41,612 nt of DNA, taken from assembly GCA_035247945.1 (NCBI GenBank), contig DATFHX010000027.1, positions 1-41,612 of the forward strand, read 5' to 3'. A model generated the notes under the pieces. The model did not search any database and was not told the DNA's origin. It saw only the letters and a list, made by a program, of their open reading frames with translations. Shown in pieces: positions 40,031-41,612 of the stretch. The stretch's first letter is position 1; the number at the start of each line of letters is the position of its first letter. The position numbers and the translations under genes are program-made. This DNA is from DATFHX01 sp035247945. GTDB taxonomy: Bacteria; Patescibacteriota; Saccharimonadia; Saccharimonadales; Saccharimonadaceae.

Positions 40031-40111
40031 GGTCGTATTATATCATTCCTTGACTTCTTCCACATAATATGACATATTGCGTGAGGTAATCGAGACCATT
40101 GGAGACCTGCT

Positions 40112-40432
40112 ATGGGTAATATGGTAAAACTTCGCGGTAGCGGAGTTGAAGTCGACGAGGCTGCCGTTATCGTCGTCATGGAAACGCTGCAGCACGTATT
40201 CAAGACACTTCTGGGCATTCTCGCCGTATCGGATTTCGTGCGAGCGTGTCGCGAGCGTGACTTCGTCATCACCAATGCAAGCTCCAGGGAAATCCTCATC
40301 AACAAGGAGCTCGTCGAGAGGTTCGACGAGGACGGCCTGGCGGTCATCCATGATGCCATCCGTTCGATCACGATCGCAGGGACGACCGGAGAAGGCTTGA
40401 ACCTGGGCTTCACAGACCCCATCGAGTCGTGA
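40112..40432 (+). CDS. Orphan G+C-rich small protein, paralogue C (106 aa)
   Basis: No family recognised. ATG 40112 has GGAGA 7 nt upstream; CATAAT at 40063-40068 is a possible -10. The protein is soluble and contains FVRACRERDFVITNASSREILINKELVERFDEDGLAV, a block repeated in the next gene (LVRVCRDPDFVITNPESKMHLINVGLVEKFDE). It is G/C-ending in codon use (GAAGTCGACGAGGCTGCC) beside A+T-leaning neighbours. An 11-bp terminator follows at once. With the next gene it repeats the single-gene-cassette, tandem-paralogue pattern of 16.8-17.9 kb. Confidence 0.72.
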   Translation: MGNMVKLRGSGVEVDEAAVIVVMETLQHVFKTLLGILAVSDFVRACRERDFVITNASSREILINKELVERFDEDGLAVIHDAIRSITIAGTTGEGLNLGFTDPIES

Positions 40433-40437
40433 TCCAC

Positions 40438-40475
40438 CCCTTCCGCAGTAGCCAGCTGCGGAAGGGTCTTCTTTT
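40438..40475 (+). terminator. Rho-independent terminator
   Basis: Perfect 11-bp stem CCCTTCCGCAG and complement, 7-nt loop, then TCTTCTTTTT. Confidence 0.88.
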
Positions 40476-40511
40476 TATATAGAGTCCTAGAGTTGATGAA
40501 AGCATAGTAAA

Positions 40512-40520
40512 GTGGTATTA
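40512..40520 (+). promoter_or_regulatory. Extended -10 TGGTATTAT
   Basis: TGG-TATTAT, 40 nt before GTG 40561; predicted +1 near 40527. Confidence 0.6.
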
Positions 40521-40560
40521 TTAAGTGTCTTCAGCCATACTAAGCGTGGAAAGGTTGCTC

Positions 40561-40857
40561 GTGAGTAAGAGTGAAGCCGCGTCGCAAAGGGTCGACGCCG
40601 CTGTCCTTACGAAGCTCCGTCAGGAATTCCGGAACGTCTCCGGCGAGCTAGCGCTCTGGGATCTGGTGCGCGTCTGCCGGGACCCCGACTTCGTCATCAC
40701 CAACCCCGAATCCAAGATGCACCTCATCAACGTGGGGCTCGTCGAGAAGTTCGACGAGGGTCGGGCCGTCGTTCCCGAATCGGTCCGCTCCACCGTCACC
40801 TCTACCGTGGTGGGTGAGGGGCTGAGCCTTCAGATCCGAACTCACGTCACCCGCTGA
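40561..40857 (+). CDS. Orphan G+C-rich small protein, paralogue D (98 aa)
   Basis: Paralogue of the preceding gene, sharing about half of the aligned residues in the central block (VCRDPDFVITNPESKMHLIN) and the TVVGEGLSLQI C terminus (TTGEGLNLGF in the partner). GTG 40561 has GGAAAGG 6 nt upstream; the open frame back to GTG 40525 begins at the predicted transcription start and has no ribosome-binding site. This is one of the most G+C-rich stretches in the window. No signal peptide, membrane helix or catalytic motif. Followed immediately by a 12-bp terminator. Confidence 0.72.
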   Translation: MSKSEAASQRVDAAVLTKLRQEFRNVSGELALWDLVRVCRDPDFVITNPESKMHLINVGLVEKFDEGRAVVPESVRSTVTSTVVGEGLSLQIRTHVTR

Positions 40858-40862
40858 ATCAC

Positions 40863-40902
40863 CCCTCCTGCGCAGGCCATGCGCAGGAGGGCTTTCCTTT
40901 TT
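40863..40902 (+). terminator. Rho-independent terminator
   Basis: Perfect 12-bp stem CCCTCCTGCGCA and complement, 5-nt loop, then CTTTCCTTTTT. Confidence 0.88.
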
Positions 40903-40911
40903 CTAAACGCA

Positions 40912-41418
40912 CTACACCCAAGCCGCTAACCACATAAGACCAAGAATACCGATCAGCCACCCTGCAACAACATCACTCGGATAGTGTGCTCCAAGATATA
41001 TTCTTGATATTCCAATAAGGGAGACGAGTACGACTACAAAAGCTGCAATAGCTGGAGCGCCTACAATAACTGCGATTGCTCCGTAGGCAACTACGGATCC
41101 ACATGCATGACCACTCGGAAAACTATGCGTTTTCATATGCCAACGCTTCGTGATGTAGGTTGCGGGCCGCTGACGTCCCACAAGTTTCTTCAAGATGGAA
41201 GAGATTGCATGAGTAATCGCAATGATACCTGCCGCAATAACATATTGAGCATTACCAACAACCCACCCAACCACGAAAAAGGATCCCGCAATTGCGCCGA
41301 GCGTTACGGCCGGATATCCAACAAACGATGCGGCGCGCATAAGAGGATGTAACCATGTTGGCCATGCCTGAATTTTATCCGTAAAATAATCATCAAATCT
41401 ATGGAGCATTGTCTGCAT
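40912..41418 (-). CDS. PAP2-family membrane phosphatase
   Basis: 168 aa from ATG 41418. Phosphatidic-acid-phosphatase type 2 proteins remove phosphate from lipid phosphates, often undecaprenyl pyrophosphate, at the outer membrane face. The three family motifs are KKLVGRQRP, SFPSGHA and SRIYLGAHYPSDV, embedded in about five helices. The longer frame from 41529 runs backwards through yajQ and is not plausible. TATACT (minus strand, 41430-41425) lies exactly 6 nt upstream, so the mRNA is predicted to be leaderless. Confidence 0.92.
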   Translation of the reverse strand: MQTMLHRFDDYFTDKIQAWPTWLHPLMRAASFVGYPAVTLGAIAGSFFVVGWVVGNAQYVIAAGIIAITHAISSILKKLVGRQRPATYITKRWHMKTHSFPSGHACGSVVAYGAIAVIVGAPAIAAFVVVLVSLIGISRIYLGAHYPSDVVAGWLIGILGLMWLAAWV

Positions 41419-41424
41419 AGCTCT

Positions 41425-41432
41425 AGTATAAT
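41425..41432. promoter_or_regulatory. Overlapping divergent -10 boxes
   Basis: The 8-mer AGTATAAT contains TATAAT (41427-41432) on the plus strand and TATACT (41430-41425) on the minus strand, sharing four base pairs. Each is followed by exactly 6 nt and then ATG: yajQ at 41439 and the PAP2 gene at 41418. Confidence 0.7.
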
Positions 41433-41438
41433 AGATAT

Positions 41439-41612
41439 ATGGCCACTTTCTCATTTGATATTGTTTCCGATTACGACAAGGCAGAAATGAATAACGTCTT
41501 TGCCGCAGTAGAGCGTGAACTCGCTTCACGCTATGATTTTAAAGGCACTCCCGCAGCCATTGAATGGCTTAACAACAAGTCCGGATTTAAGATTACCGGT
41601 GCGGGTGCATGG
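41439..41612 (+). CDS. yajQ: YajQ family nucleotide-binding protein, N-terminal part (partial)
   Basis: The first 58 codons are visible; the gene runs off the right edge. ATFSFDIVSDYDKAEMNNVF, RELASRYDFKGTPAAIEW and FKITG are characteristic of YajQ/DUF520, a ferredoxin-like-fold protein reported to bind nucleotides and, in some species, cyclic di-GMP. The start ATG 41439 has no Shine-Dalgarno but lies 6 nt after TATAAT, implying leaderless translation. Confidence 0.9.
   Translation, partial: MATFSFDIVSDYDKAEMNNVFAAVERELASRYDFKGTPAAIEWLNNKSGFKITGAGAW

Noticed and set aside
1..41612. tRNA or rRNA genes
   Set aside because: No T-arm consensus with a matching acceptor stem and no rRNA signature was noticed. 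A GGTTCATTCGCGGTTGAAC stretch at about 18113 looked T-arm-like but lacks any cloverleaf context.

Overview
The window looks like chromosome from a Patescibacteria/CPR bacterium, most probably a Candidatus Saccharibacteria (TM7) lineage. The evidence is indirect: TGA is used as a stop, genes are compact, and there is no outer-membrane machinery but a WapA-like secreted giant protein as in monoderms. Ribosomal protein L1 carries a long SAP/HeH-like N-terminal extension, DnaX and RecR have lost their zinc-binding cysteines, and many genes have a -10 box placed so that transcription would begin at the start codon. No rRNA or tRNA gene was seen.

Layout. 1-3.1 kb: the tail of Ku, a three-domain LigD and a Nudix hydrolase (non-homologous end joining). 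3.1-4.6 kb: four small membrane proteins. 4.8-13.2 kb: a polymorphic-toxin locus, with a 2345-aa secreted PA14/RHS protein, a translationally coupled immunity gene, a decayed second toxin tip and a second intact immunity gene. 13.3-20.8 kb: an accessory stretch of small orphan genes, often as tandem paralogue pairs and often visibly richer in G+C than their surroundings, each with its own extended -10 promoter and Rho-independent terminator, plus a frameshifted IS transposase. 20.8-25.3 kb: rplA, then the dTMP-supply genes thyA, folA, dcd and tmk. 25.3-28.1 kb: an unrecognised protein and a GH13 glycoside hydrolase. 28.1-30.1 kb: rplJ-rplL behind a textbook L10 attenuator leader. 30.1-41.6 kb: mostly housekeeping genes (DUF2797, dnaX, dnaB, a GT-C membrane protein, ybaB, recR, an NrnA-like DHH protein, cysS, an AI-2E-type permease, a PAP2 phosphatase, yajQ), interrupted by a second pair of G+C-rich mini-genes at 40.1-40.9 kb.

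How the genes work together. Ku and LigD form a self-contained double-strand-break repair pathway. Dcd, ThyA, FolA and Tmk together convert dCTP to dTDP. DnaX, DnaB, YbaB and RecR are a replication/repair group. The RHS protein and its immunity genes are an antagonism or contact system that has exchanged its toxic tip at least once. The small G+C-rich cassettes are the least explained content: they have complete expression signals, no recognisable families and local duplication.

Start codons were chosen from visible Shine-Dalgarno or -10 spacing and often differ from the longest open frame.
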